The position numbers and the translations under genes are program-made. Below the pieces are notes generated by a model. It was given only the letters and a program-made list of their open reading frames with translations, did no database searches and was not told the origin of the DNA. Below are positions 16,354 to 24,851 of a DNA stretch of 64,000 bases, one piece after another (the first letter of the stretch is position 1; every line of letters starts with the position of its first letter). This DNA is from Actinomycetaceae bacterium MB13-C1-2 (lineage in GTDB: Bacteria > Actinomycetota > Actinomycetes > Actinomycetales > Actinomycetaceae). The stretch lies in NCBI GenBank assembly GCA_035621235.1, contig CP141731.1, positions 1,612,001-1,676,000 on the forward strand, given 5' to 3'.

Positions 16354-19300
16354 CTATACCTCTTCTCGACGAGACCTAACAGCGAGACCTGCACCCGTGG
16401 CGGTAACCGCAAGTCCAGCCAGAACCATCCACAGGACTGAAACGCCCGTATCAGGCAGTGCGCCGTCACCTGGTTTGCCGGGCCCGATGGGCCCCTTCAC
16501 CGGAACAACCTCAACGAACGAGGTCGCGTAGCTTCCGGTTGGTGACGCAGTCATCTCCAGCGACGCGATACCGCCAGCCGTGCTTGCAGGTACCTTGAAC
16601 TCGAAGAGGACCGAATCGCTCCAAACTCCCGTCTCCGCGTCCTTGACATTCGAGACGGCCGCGGTCTCCGTGAGAACTCCCGACGCTGTGGTCAGGGTCG
16701 CCTCGGCAGTCGGATTCTCCGGAGCACCAATTGCATGGATATTGATGTTCGAGAACGTGGCCTCCACCGTTTCTCCCGCTTTGACCGTTCCGTTGGCAGG
16801 GACCAAGTCGAGCTTGATGCCCTGCTTCGTGAAGTCCGGGACGATCCCTTCGCTTGCACGAGCGGCGTTCCTAAGCCCCGCTGATCCGTTGCTCTGCTCC
16901 TGCAGGAAGTTGAGCCACTGCTCCCAATCGAGCAGGCCGGTGTTTAGGGTTTCTGCTTCAGCGAAGACGTGGAAATTGTCCCCACCTGTCGCTAGGAAGG
17001 TAAATGTACCCGCACGGTAAGTTCCCTCTCGATCCACCAGCTTGCCGTCAATGAACACCTGGTCAACGACGCCGAGGGTCTCGCCCTCAATGTTCGGGTC
17101 AGCAATTTCGTGGTACGTGTAGCGAACATTGTCGGACAGACCTAGGTAGAGGAACGCCCTGGATGGAACATCCCCGTCAACGGTCCTCTGCCACTGCTGC
17201 TCCAGCATCGTGTAGATCTGATCTCCCGTCATCGTCACAACGGATAGTTCATTGTTGAACGGCAGCAGAGCTCTAGCCATTGCAACTGTGATCATGCCGT
17301 CTGTCTCCGGGTCGTAGACCAGGTCGGTGCGAAGACCTCCCGGGTTTGTGACGCCGAAATCTGGTGCTGCCTCAAGACCGGCCAGCTCATCGCGAAGCAT
17401 GTTTGACACGAGTGTTCCAAGCGGCGAAGCGCCCCCGCGATCCTCTAGGGAATTGGAGTTCTTCTGGAACGCCCCGTCAACGTAGTCGCCGGCGGTATAT
17501 GCCCGGCTGATAGTAGCTGCAAGGCGCCCCGTGGGCTTAGAACCCTCCAGGTCGGCGGTCTTCATTGCGTCGAGAACAATTTGGTAGGCAGCTTCTGTCA
17601 CGGAGTTGAATCCCCTCAGAGAGTCAATTCCCAGACTTGAGGCTGTCGAAAGGTTCTTGGCGCTGTGACGAACGACCTCACCCGTTGCGGGGTCGACATC
17701 CAGCAGCACCTGGCCGATGTTCGCCCCGTACGATCCGGTCTGAACTATCGGACGGGTTCTACCGTCGTCTCCGACCGGAGCCTCCCATGCGTACTCCTTG
17801 TGGGTGTGTCCGGTGAAGATGGCATCCACTTCCGGAGCAGTCTGAGTGACGATCTTGTTGAAGATGGCGGAGTTCGCCATCTCTTGTTCAAGAGTCGAGC
17901 CGGTTCCTTCATTTGCTCCTTCGTGGTATTCGGCCACGATGACATCGGGAAGCTGGTCGGCGGGAAGCGCCATTAGTTCTTCAACGTACCTGTTCGTGGT
18001 GTCGACCGGATCGAGGAATGTCAGTCCCTCAACGTTTTGTTTCGATACCAGAGTCGGGGTTTCCTGAGTAACCGTCCCAATTACCGCAACACGGAGTCCG
18101 CCAGAGTTAACAATTACGTACGGCTGGAAGGGTTCGAGTATCTTCCCGGTTGAATCGTCGATGACGTTTGCACCCAGATATGGGAAGTTTGCCCATCCGT
18201 TCACTAGATCGATCCAGTCGGCTCCGTAATCGAACTCGTGGTTGCCAACGGCGCTCGCAACGAGGCCCAGGGCATTCAGAAGATCAATAGTCGGCTTATC
18301 CTGTCCGATCGCGGAGGCGAACAGCGAGGCGCCAATGTTGTCACCCGCAGAAAGAAGCAGCGAGGACTCTGCAACTCCGCTGTTCTTCAGCTCCTCAATC
18401 GTATAGGCGAACTGCATTGTGCTCGACGCCGTAAGCGCATCTTTGGCGTCGTTGAGACTCCCATCGATTCGGCCGTGGAAATCGTTTATGTTCAACAGCT
18501 GAAGCGTCACGACGTCCGAGGTGATCTTTGCCGGTGTGGTTGCAGTTGTTCCCGTCGGTTCTGCGACCATGGTGATCGTCGTGTCTCCACCGGCGGACGT
18601 TGTGGGAACCGTCAGTTCGAAAGCGACAGAGTCCGACCAGTAGCCGGCACCGTCCTTGGCGTTGACCAACGGCTCTGTTGCCGAAACCGGTAGCGTCAGA
18701 TCCAGTGTTGCCGTCACGTCGCCGTTTTCTGGTGCACCAATCGCGTGGACATTCAGATTCGAGTAGGTGACTTCAACGGACTCTTCGTCAGAAACGGTTG
18801 CATCAGACGGAACGACGTCGACCTCGACTCCCTGCTTGCGGAAGTCAGGTTCGATGCCGGCCTCGCCGCTTTCGCTTGCGAGGTAGGCGAACCACTGCTC
18901 GTAGTCCAACAGTCCAGTGTTGGTAACAGTGGTGTCATTGAAGACCCAGAAGTTGTCGCCAGCAGTTGCCAAGAAGTTGAATGTTCCGACTGTGTACGTT
19001 GCCGCTCGGTCGATCAGTTTCCCGTCAATCCAAACGGTATCGACAATGCCCTTTTCGGCACCGGGGATAACCGGGTCATCAATCACGTGGTACGTGTAAC
19101 GAACGTTGTCGGACAGACCCAGATACAGGAACGTCCTAGAGGGAACCTTCCCGGAGGCATCTCTCTGCCACTGTTGCTCCAGCATCGTGTAGACCTGGTC
19201 GCCGGTCATCTTGACGGTTGCAAGCTCATTATTGAAGGGAAGAATCGAGTTGGCTTCCGCGACCGTAATGTTGCCGTTGACATCTGGGTTGTAGACGAGA

Positions 19301-20769
19301 TCCTTACGTAGTCCGCCCGGATTGGTGACGCCAAAGTCCGGTGCGTCCGGAAGGACAGACAACTGATCGCGGAGCATATTCGAGACCAGGGTTCCCAGTG
19401 GAGAAGCGCTTCCGCGATCCTCAAGGGAGTCACTGTTGGTTTGGAACTTTCCGTCAACGTAGTCGCCGTGGGTGAATGCTCGCGAAATCGTGGCCGCGAT
19501 GCGGCCGGTGACCACGGATCCTTCCTCATCGGCCTTCTGCTCGGCAGCAAGGACAATGTCGTAGGCGGTAGCCGTGGCGGGGTTGAAACCGCGTAGCACA
19601 TCAATACCTAGACCGGTTGAGGTGCTGACGTTTTGTGCCGTGTGGCTCGCAACTTTCCCAGTTTCCGGATCTACCTGCAAAATCACCTGGCCGATGTTCG
19701 CACCATATGAACCCGTTTGGACAATGGGACGAGTCGCGCCGTCGTCGCCTACCGGTGCTTCCCACGCGTATTCCTTGTGGGTGTGTCCGGTGAAGATGGC
19801 ATCAACATCCGGTGAGGTCTGGGTGACGATCTTGTTGAAGACGGCTGAATTTGCCATCTCCTGCTCAAGGGTTGACCCCTTTCCTTCATTCGCGCCCTCA
19901 TGGTATTCGGCGACAATGATGTCGGGTCGCTGCTCTTCTGGAAGCGCCATCAGCTGGTCCGCATACGTGTTGACGGTGTCAACGGGATCCAAGAATGTCA
20001 GTCCAGCCGTATTCCCGGCGGAGACGAGAGCCGGAGTCTCCTGTGTCACTACGCCGATAACTCCGACTTTCAGGGAACCCGAATTAATCACCGTGTAGGC
20101 CTGGAATGGAGAAGGAATACTACCGTCCGACTGGACGACGTTTGCGGCCAGATAGGGCCAGTTTCCACCGGCCCAGCCGTTTACCTCGCTGATCCAGTCC
20201 CAGCCGTAGTCAAACTCGTGGTTTCCCACGGCACTGGCCGCAAGTCCCAAAGCGTTCAGTAACTTGATCGTGGGCTCATCATTCTGGAGCGAAGAGGCAA
20301 AGAGTGACGCGCCAATATTGTCCCCGGCCGAGAGCAGCAGTGTGGAGTCAGCAAGACCGCCACTCTTGAGTGACTCCACCGTGTAGGCGAAGTCCATGGT
20401 CGAGGATCCGGTCAGCGCGGTCTTGCTCTCGTCGAGTTGACCTGAGATTCGCCCGTGGAAGTCATTGATGTTGAGTAGCTGAATCGAGACGAGGTCCGCG
20501 GCTGCCTTGGCAGTAGAGCGCGAAAGGGCGGGGGACTCCGCTTCTTCGGAGCCGGTCTGATCGCTCTGTGAATCTTCGTCTCCCGTCGCCGCGGGATCAT
20601 CCGATTGCGGCTGTTCATCTAGCAGCTTTTGGTCATCCAGGGCTATGCCTGGATCTTGAGATTCTTCGGGAACCTCGCTCTGCGCCAGGGCGGGAGGTGC
20701 CAGAGTTAGTGAAGCAACAACGAGTGCTGCCGCCGATAGTCCAGAGGACCACCGCGCAAGCTTTCGCAT
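16354..20769 (-). CDS. Cell-wall-anchored tandem 5'-nucleotidase (two UshA-type units, LPDTG)
   Basis: A 1471-residue surface protein that begins at ATG 20769 behind AAAGGAG. A signal peptide (LSAAALVVASLTLAPPALAQ) and an acidic Ser/Glu linker precede two complete nucleotidase units, at about residues 94-640 and 750-1310. Each has a calcineurin-like metal site (NINDFHGRI, SAGDNIGASLFAS, VGNHEFDYG, FTGHTHKEYAWE) and a 5'-nucleotidase C-terminal domain (FGVTNPGGLR, LPFNNELA or LPFNNELS, MLEQQWQR, NFHVF or NFWVF). After each unit comes an Ig-like segment (SNLNVHAIGAPEN or SNINIHAIGAPEN). LPDTG at about residue 1438, a hydrophobic helix and a basic tail are the sortase signal. It should dephosphorylate extracellular nucleotides to nucleosides and phosphate. 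Confidence 0.92.
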   Translation of the reverse strand: MRKLARWSSGLSAAALVVASLTLAPPALAQSEVPEESQDPGIALDDQKLLDEQPQSDDPAATGDEDSQSDQTGSEEAESPALSRSTAKAAADLVSIQLLNINDFHGRISGQLDESKTALTGSSTMDFAYTVESLKSGGLADSTLLLSAGDNIGASLFASSLQNDEPTIKLLNALGLAASAVGNHEFDYGWDWISEVNGWAGGNWPYLAANVVQSDGSIPSPFQAYTVINSGSLKVGVIGVVTQETPALVSAGNTAGLTFLDPVDTVNTYADQLMALPEEQRPDIIVAEYHEGANEGKGSTLEQEMANSAVFNKIVTQTSPDVDAIFTGHTHKEYAWEAPVGDDGATRPIVQTGSYGANIGQVILQVDPETGKVASHTAQNVSTSTGLGIDVLRGFNPATATAYDIVLAAEQKADEEGSVVTGRIAATISRAFTHGDYVDGKFQTNSDSLEDRGSASPLGTLVSNMLRDQLSVLPDAPDFGVTNPGGLRKDLVYNPDVNGNITVAEANSILPFNNELATVKMTGDQVYTMLEQQWQRDASGKVPSRTFLYLGLSDNVRYTYHVIDDPVIPGAEKGIVDTVWIDGKLIDRAATYTVGTFNFLATAGDNFWVFNDTTVTNTGLLDYEQWFAYLASESGEAGIEPDFRKQGVEVDVVPSDATVSDEESVEVTYSNLNVHAIGAPENGDVTATLDLTLPVSATEPLVNAKDGAGYWSDSVAFELTVPTTSAGGDTTITMVAEPTGTTATTPAKITSDVVTLQLLNINDFHGRIDGSLNDAKDALTASSTMQFAYTIEELKNSGVAESSLLLSAGDNIGASLFASAIGQDKPTIDLLNALGLVASAVGNHEFDYGADWIDLVNGWANFPYLGANVIDDSTGKILEPFQPYVIVNSGGLRVAVIGTVTQETPTLVSKQNVEGLTFLDPVDTTNRYVEELMALPADQLPDVIVAEYHEGANEGTGSTLEQEMANSAIFNKIVTQTAPEVDAIFTGHTHKEYAWEAPVGDDGRTRPIVQTGSYGANIGQVLLDVDPATGEVVRHSAKNLSTASSLGIDSLRGFNSVTEAAYQIVLDAMKTADLEGSKPTGRLAATISRAYTAGDYVDGAFQKNSNSLEDRGGASPLGTLVSNMLRDELAGLEAAPDFGVTNPGGLRTDLVYDPETDGMITVAMARALLPFNNELSVVTMTGDQIYTMLEQQWQRTVDGDVPSRAFLYLGLSDNVRYTYHEIADPNIEGETLGVVDQVFIDGKLVDREGTYRAGTFTFLATGGDNFHVFAEAETLNTGLLDWEQWLNFLQEQSNGSAGLRNAARASEGIVPDFTKQGIKLDLVPANGTVKAGETVEATFSNINIHAIGAPENPTAEATLTTASGVLTETAAVSNVKDAETGVWSDSVLFEFKVPASTAGGIASLEMTASPTGSYATSFVEVVPVKGPIGPGKPGDGALPDTGVSVLWMVLAGLAVTATGAGLAVRSRREEV

Positions 20770-20940
20770 CTTTTCTCCTTTGAACTGTATTGCGGTGCGT
20801 ATCAGGGGAGCACGGATGCGGCAACTGTGCCCACAGGCGGACGTCCGTCCCGACACGGTCCGATCTAGCCTAGTAGATTATCGGACCCAGTGGGATGCTA
20901 GTTGGGGTCGAATTCTGAACTGAATGAGAGAAGGTTGAAG

Positions 20941-22629
20941 GTGGCTAACCCAAAGCTTGACCCACGGGTCAAGGGCGTCGTCTCCCGGTCCGATCGATTC
21001 GTACAGATCGGATTGCGCTGGCTCAGCGTACTAGCCATTTCACTGGTAGCCGTGAAAGTTGGGAATGCCCTCGATATCACCGCTGCTGGGCGTCGTCTCC
21101 CGGCTTCGTGGTGGGTGTGGGTCGTTTTCTTGGTCGCTGTTGCCGCGCTCTCTGGTGGTCTTGCCGTGACTCAGTCTCTACGGGTGCAAAATAGCGCTGA
21201 GCGAAGCCTACGAAATCTGGCACACGACGCATCATTCGCGCTCGGGCCGATCAGGGTGCAGGGTCACGCAGGGCAGCTACTTGACCTGGCTTCAACTGGA
21301 GCGATGCGTGCCGCTCGTTACCGGGGCGGTTTCCTCTCTGCCAGCGTCGCTTCACTTAGCGCCCCCTTGATCGTTCTCGCGGTCATCGGTTTCTCTGCAG
21401 GCTGGGGCGTAGCGGGACTCATGACCGTTGTCGTTGTCGTCGGCCCGTTGCTCATCGGCGCATTTCAGGGAATGAACAAGGACGTTGGTGACAGGTTCCG
21501 CGACTCGCAGTCTCATCTTCGCGAGAAGTTCCTTGAGGGGGTCAACGCCCTCGAATCGCTTTCGTACGCCGGTGCTGGGAACTCGTATGCCAAGTCTCTG
21601 GCAGGGACGAACGAGGAACATCGTAAGAAGATTATGCGGCTGTTGGCCAGCAATCAGCTCCTGATCCTAATCATGGATCTGGTGTTCTCACTGGGAGCCC
21701 TGATACTAGCGACCATCCTCGCGGTGCGAGGAATCGGGAACGGAACACTGACCACGGGCCAGGCACTCTCGGTAATACTACTGACGATTATTCTCGTCGC
21801 ACCCGTTGACTTAATCGGGCAGTTTTTCTATGTCGGCATCGGCGGGCGCGCGGCTCAAAGACAGTTCAGCGTGCTCTTGAGTGAGGTGGAAGCGGCCAAA
21901 GACTACTCAGATGCGGCTATGCCTCATCCGGGAGAGGGTCCAGAGCCTCCCGCACCGCCAGCGATTCTCCTTGATCACGTTACCGCTGGATGGCCGGGCA
22001 GCGAACCCGTTCTTAGGGACGTCTCGATACGAGTCGATTACGGGGAGCATGTGGCACTGGTCGGCCCCTCTGGAAGCGGAAAGTCAACGCTCTCCGCCGT
22101 GGTTCAGGGATTGATTCACCCCGATACGGGACGTGTTCTCACAAACGCGGCACCGCCGTCGGAGGCGGTGGATTCGATTGCCGTGGTTGAGCAGAGAAGC
22201 TATCTGTTCAACGCATCCATCGCTGAGAATCTGCGATTGGCTAAGCCCCATGCCAGCGACGCGGAACTGTGGAGCGCACTGGAGAAGGCAAACCTGGCGG
22301 CGGACATTCGCGCAATCGGCAGTGGTCTGGAAACCCAGGTGGGCAATCGCGGTTCGCGGCTCTCCGGCGGTCAAGCGCAGCGGCTGGCCGTAGCTCGTGC
22401 CCTGCTAAAGGACGCACCGATTCTGGTTCTTGATGAGCCCACCTCGCAGGTAGATCTGAGGGGAGAAGCCCTAATCCTTGAGGCAATTGGGCGTGCCTCA
22501 AAGGGGCGCACGGTGCTGACGATAGCCCACCGGAGCGCCGCGGTCCGGGAGGCTGATCGAGTTCTGGTGGTCCCAGATGGCATCGTAGCGGTAGCGAACG
22601 AGGGGGAGGGCGATGGCGATGGCTTCTAA
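20941..22629 (+). CDS. ABC exporter, fused permease/ATPase (CydD-like half)
   Basis: A 562-residue half-transporter: six transmembrane helices (residues 20-310), then an ATPase with GPSGSGKST (Walker A), LSGGQAQRLAVARALL (signature), ILVLDEPTS (Walker B) and IAHRS (H-loop). GTG at 20941 has GAGAGAAGG upstream and is preferred over TTG 20902. The 3' end overlaps the next half-transporter by 17 bases, so they make a heterodimer. The domain order and partner resemble CydD of the CydDC thiol exporter needed for cytochrome bd, but cydAB is not nearby, so peptide, lipid or drug export remain possible. Confidence 0.85.
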   Translation: MANPKLDPRVKGVVSRSDRFVQIGLRWLSVLAISLVAVKVGNALDITAAGRRLPASWWVWVVFLVAVAALSGGLAVTQSLRVQNSAERSLRNLAHDASFALGPIRVQGHAGQLLDLASTGAMRAARYRGGFLSASVASLSAPLIVLAVIGFSAGWGVAGLMTVVVVVGPLLIGAFQGMNKDVGDRFRDSQSHLREKFLEGVNALESLSYAGAGNSYAKSLAGTNEEHRKKIMRLLASNQLLILIMDLVFSLGALILATILAVRGIGNGTLTTGQALSVILLTIILVAPVDLIGQFFYVGIGGRAAQRQFSVLLSEVEAAKDYSDAAMPHPGEGPEPPAPPAILLDHVTAGWPGSEPVLRDVSIRVDYGEHVALVGPSGSGKSTLSAVVQGLIHPDTGRVLTNAAPPSEAVDSIAVVEQRSYLFNASIAENLRLAKPHASDAELWSALEKANLAADIRAIGSGLETQVGNRGSRLSGGQAQRLAVARALLKDAPILVLDEPTSQVDLRGEALILEAIGRASKGRTVLTIAHRSAAVREADRVLVVPDGIVAVANEGEGDGDGF

Positions 22630-24340
22630 CGTCTCGGCGCAGTCGACTACCTCTTGGCTGATCAGCAGAACCCGAGGTGTTCGCGCGATTTGGTTGATAA
22701 GCGCACTTGCCAGAATCGCGAACCAGTTGCTTCTCATTGCGGTGCTGGTGTGTGCGGGAATGGCTATCCTTGAAGCCTCTCTGAGTCCGTGGATCTGGTG
22801 GATCCTTGGTCTGTCGATCGTGAAGGCGAGCCTGCGATATCTAGAACACTTCGCTGGACACTGGGTCGCCTTTACCATGCTGACGCGAATGAGGACCGAG
22901 TTCTACGATGCGCTCGTTCCGCAGGCTCCTGCGGTCGCCAAGGGGAATGGGGCGGCCGAACTGAGTGAGCGGGCCACCAAGGACATCGATCGAGTCGAAG
23001 TGTTCTTTGCACATACCGTGCCACCGGCCGTGGCGGCCGTCGCTGTCCCCCTGGTCGCCATTGTCTGGTCCTGGACAGTCCTGGGAGTCCGATCGGCTCT
23101 CATAATGCTCACCTCCTCGATTCTTATGGTTGCTGGACCCGCACTGGCCAGAGAACTCTCTTGGAAATCAGTTCAGAAGCTGGGAGAGGTCAATGCGCGA
23201 CTCACTGTTCATTTGGGCGACAGCATTCAAGGGGCCCGGGAGGTCGCCGCATTCGGGGCACAGTCTCGGCGAACTGAGGACGCCCACAAACTTGAGCGAG
23301 GAGCAGACGGACCACTTACTCGGATTCGCAGAATGGCTGGGATAAGAGAAGGGATGCTTGTTGCCATTGAACTAGCAACTTTGGCATTGCTTGTCGCCAC
23401 GCCGGGAGGAACCGATCTGTTTGTTCCCCTCATTTCCGTCCTTGTCTGGATTGGCCTATGGGCACCTCTTCGGGGGGTGGACGATTTCGTTGATGGGCTT
23501 GACGACGCCCTGGAGTCAACGGAGCGTGTGCGACGAACCATCGATGCGGAGCCCGCCGTGGTCGAGAGAACCGACCCCGCTACTCGCAGAGAGATTTCGC
23601 GGAGAAACGGGATACTACGTGTCGAAGGTGTCAGCTTCAGCTACCCGAAGACGGGTGGGCTAAGCGACCCCGCCGAAGCGGTACTCAAGGAAATCAGTTT
23701 CGAGGTTTCACCCGGATCATGGGAATACCTGGCGGGGGTGTCCGGATCAGGAAAGAGCACACTGGCGGCACTGATGGCCCGTGGCTACGATCCTAACCAG
23801 GGCGCAGTCTCGCTGAACGGTACGGACATCAGGGATATACCGCTCGCGGAACTGCGTCGTCGTATTGCACTGGTAGTTCAGCGCCCGTATCTACTTCACG
23901 CAACGCTGGCAGAGAACCTGCGATTGTCCGTTCCCGAAGCCACTGACCAGCAACTTCGTGCCGCACTTCGAGCGGTGGACATGCGGGACTGGGCAAGAGA
24001 ATCAGGGCTGGGTCGCATAATCGACACAGACGGCGGGAATCTCTCTGGAGGACAAATCCAGAGGATCGCTATTGCACGAGCGTTGCTGATCCGCCCTCAG
24101 ATACTGATTTTGGACGAGGCCACGAGCCAGATTGACGAGGCTACGTCGAAGCGGGTTAAAGAGGGCATCCGTCAGTTCGATCCAGAGATGACGGTACTAG
24201 AGATCTCGCACCAGGTGGACCGGGTGCTTCCCTCCTCATTTATCGCCGTTATTGATGACGGTGAGTTAGTCGAGCAGGGAAGAGCAAGCGAACTACTCGC
24301 GAACTCTCAGGGTTATCTGTCTCGACTCGCGGCCCGCTAG
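22613..24340 (+). CDS. ABC exporter, fused permease/ATPase (CydC-like half)
   Basis: A 575-residue half-transporter, partner of the upstream gene. The membrane domain (residues 20-290) contains RATKDIDRVEVFF and GAREVAAFGAQSRR, the intracellular coupling region of the CydC/MsbA type. The ATPase has GVSGSGKST, NLSGGQIQRIAIARALL, ILILDEATSQID and ISHQ. Both ATP sites of the heterodimer look catalytically intact. The start is ATG 22613 or 22619, inside the upstream gene, indicating translational coupling. The stop lies ten bases from the convergent HIT gene. Confidence 0.85.
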   Translation: MAMASNVSAQSTTSWLISRTRGVRAIWLISALARIANQLLLIAVLVCAGMAILEASLSPWIWWILGLSIVKASLRYLEHFAGHWVAFTMLTRMRTEFYDALVPQAPAVAKGNGAAELSERATKDIDRVEVFFAHTVPPAVAAVAVPLVAIVWSWTVLGVRSALIMLTSSILMVAGPALARELSWKSVQKLGEVNARLTVHLGDSIQGAREVAAFGAQSRRTEDAHKLERGADGPLTRIRRMAGIREGMLVAIELATLALLVATPGGTDLFVPLISVLVWIGLWAPLRGVDDFVDGLDDALESTERVRRTIDAEPAVVERTDPATRREISRRNGILRVEGVSFSYPKTGGLSDPAEAVLKEISFEVSPGSWEYLAGVSGSGKSTLAALMARGYDPNQGAVSLNGTDIRDIPLAELRRRIALVVQRPYLLHATLAENLRLSVPEATDQQLRAALRAVDMRDWARESGLGRIIDTDGGNLSGGQIQRIAIARALLIRPQILILDEATSQIDEATSKRVKEGIRQFDPEMTVLEISHQVDRVLPSSFIAVIDDGELVEQGRASELLANSQGYLSRLAAR

Positions 24341-24349
24341 GCATCCAGG

Positions 24350-24814
24350 CTAGATGTCAAGTGGTTCGTTTGCGTCCTCAGGTTTGGTGTCTGCGCGTAG
24401 CACCATTTCTTCAAACCCTTGGTCGGCCAGAACTGCGGTCAGCCGACGATACGCATCCTCAAATGTCTCCGAGTCGACAGGAGCACCGTTGCCCAGGTTG
24501 GCCGACCCCTCGGAGGTCGCGGGAATTACGTGGACGTGCGCGTGGGGGACCTCGAATCCGGCGATTATGACCACGGAGCGGGGCACGTCAAATGCCAGTT
24601 CCTGGGCCCTGCCTATCTTGGCCGCAACGTCAAAGAGGTGACTACGCAGTTCATCCGGCAGGTCGGTCCATTTGTCAATGGGTTCGCGTGGGATCACCAG
24701 CGTGTGCCCAGGTGCGACGGGGTTGATATCCAGGATTGCGAAGCACTTCTCGTCCTTCCAAACGAACTTGCCGGGAATCTGGCCGCCTAGGATTTTTTCA
24801 AAAATGGTGCTCAT
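24350..24814 (-). CDS. HIT family protein (histidine triad hydrolase)
   Basis: A 154-residue HIT protein with the triad HAHVHVIP near residue 100, and IFEKILGGQIPGKFVWKD, FAILDINPVAPGHTLVIP and DVPRSVVIIAGFEVPHAH in family order. HIT enzymes hydrolyse or transfer nucleotides from substrates such as AMP-lysine, Ap4A or adenylylated intermediates. ATG 24814 gives the usual family N-terminus; the frame is open upstream without HIT sequence. It is 37 bases downstream of the CotH gene on the same strand. Confidence 0.9.
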   Translation of the reverse strand: MSTIFEKILGGQIPGKFVWKDEKCFAILDINPVAPGHTLVIPREPIDKWTDLPDELRSHLFDVAAKIGRAQELAFDVPRSVVIIAGFEVPHAHVHVIPATSEGSANLGNGAPVDSETFEDAYRRLTAVLADQGFEEMVLRADTKPEDANEPLDI

Positions 24815-24851
24815 GACTCCATTGTGTTCCTGCCAAGCGGAACTTTCCAGA

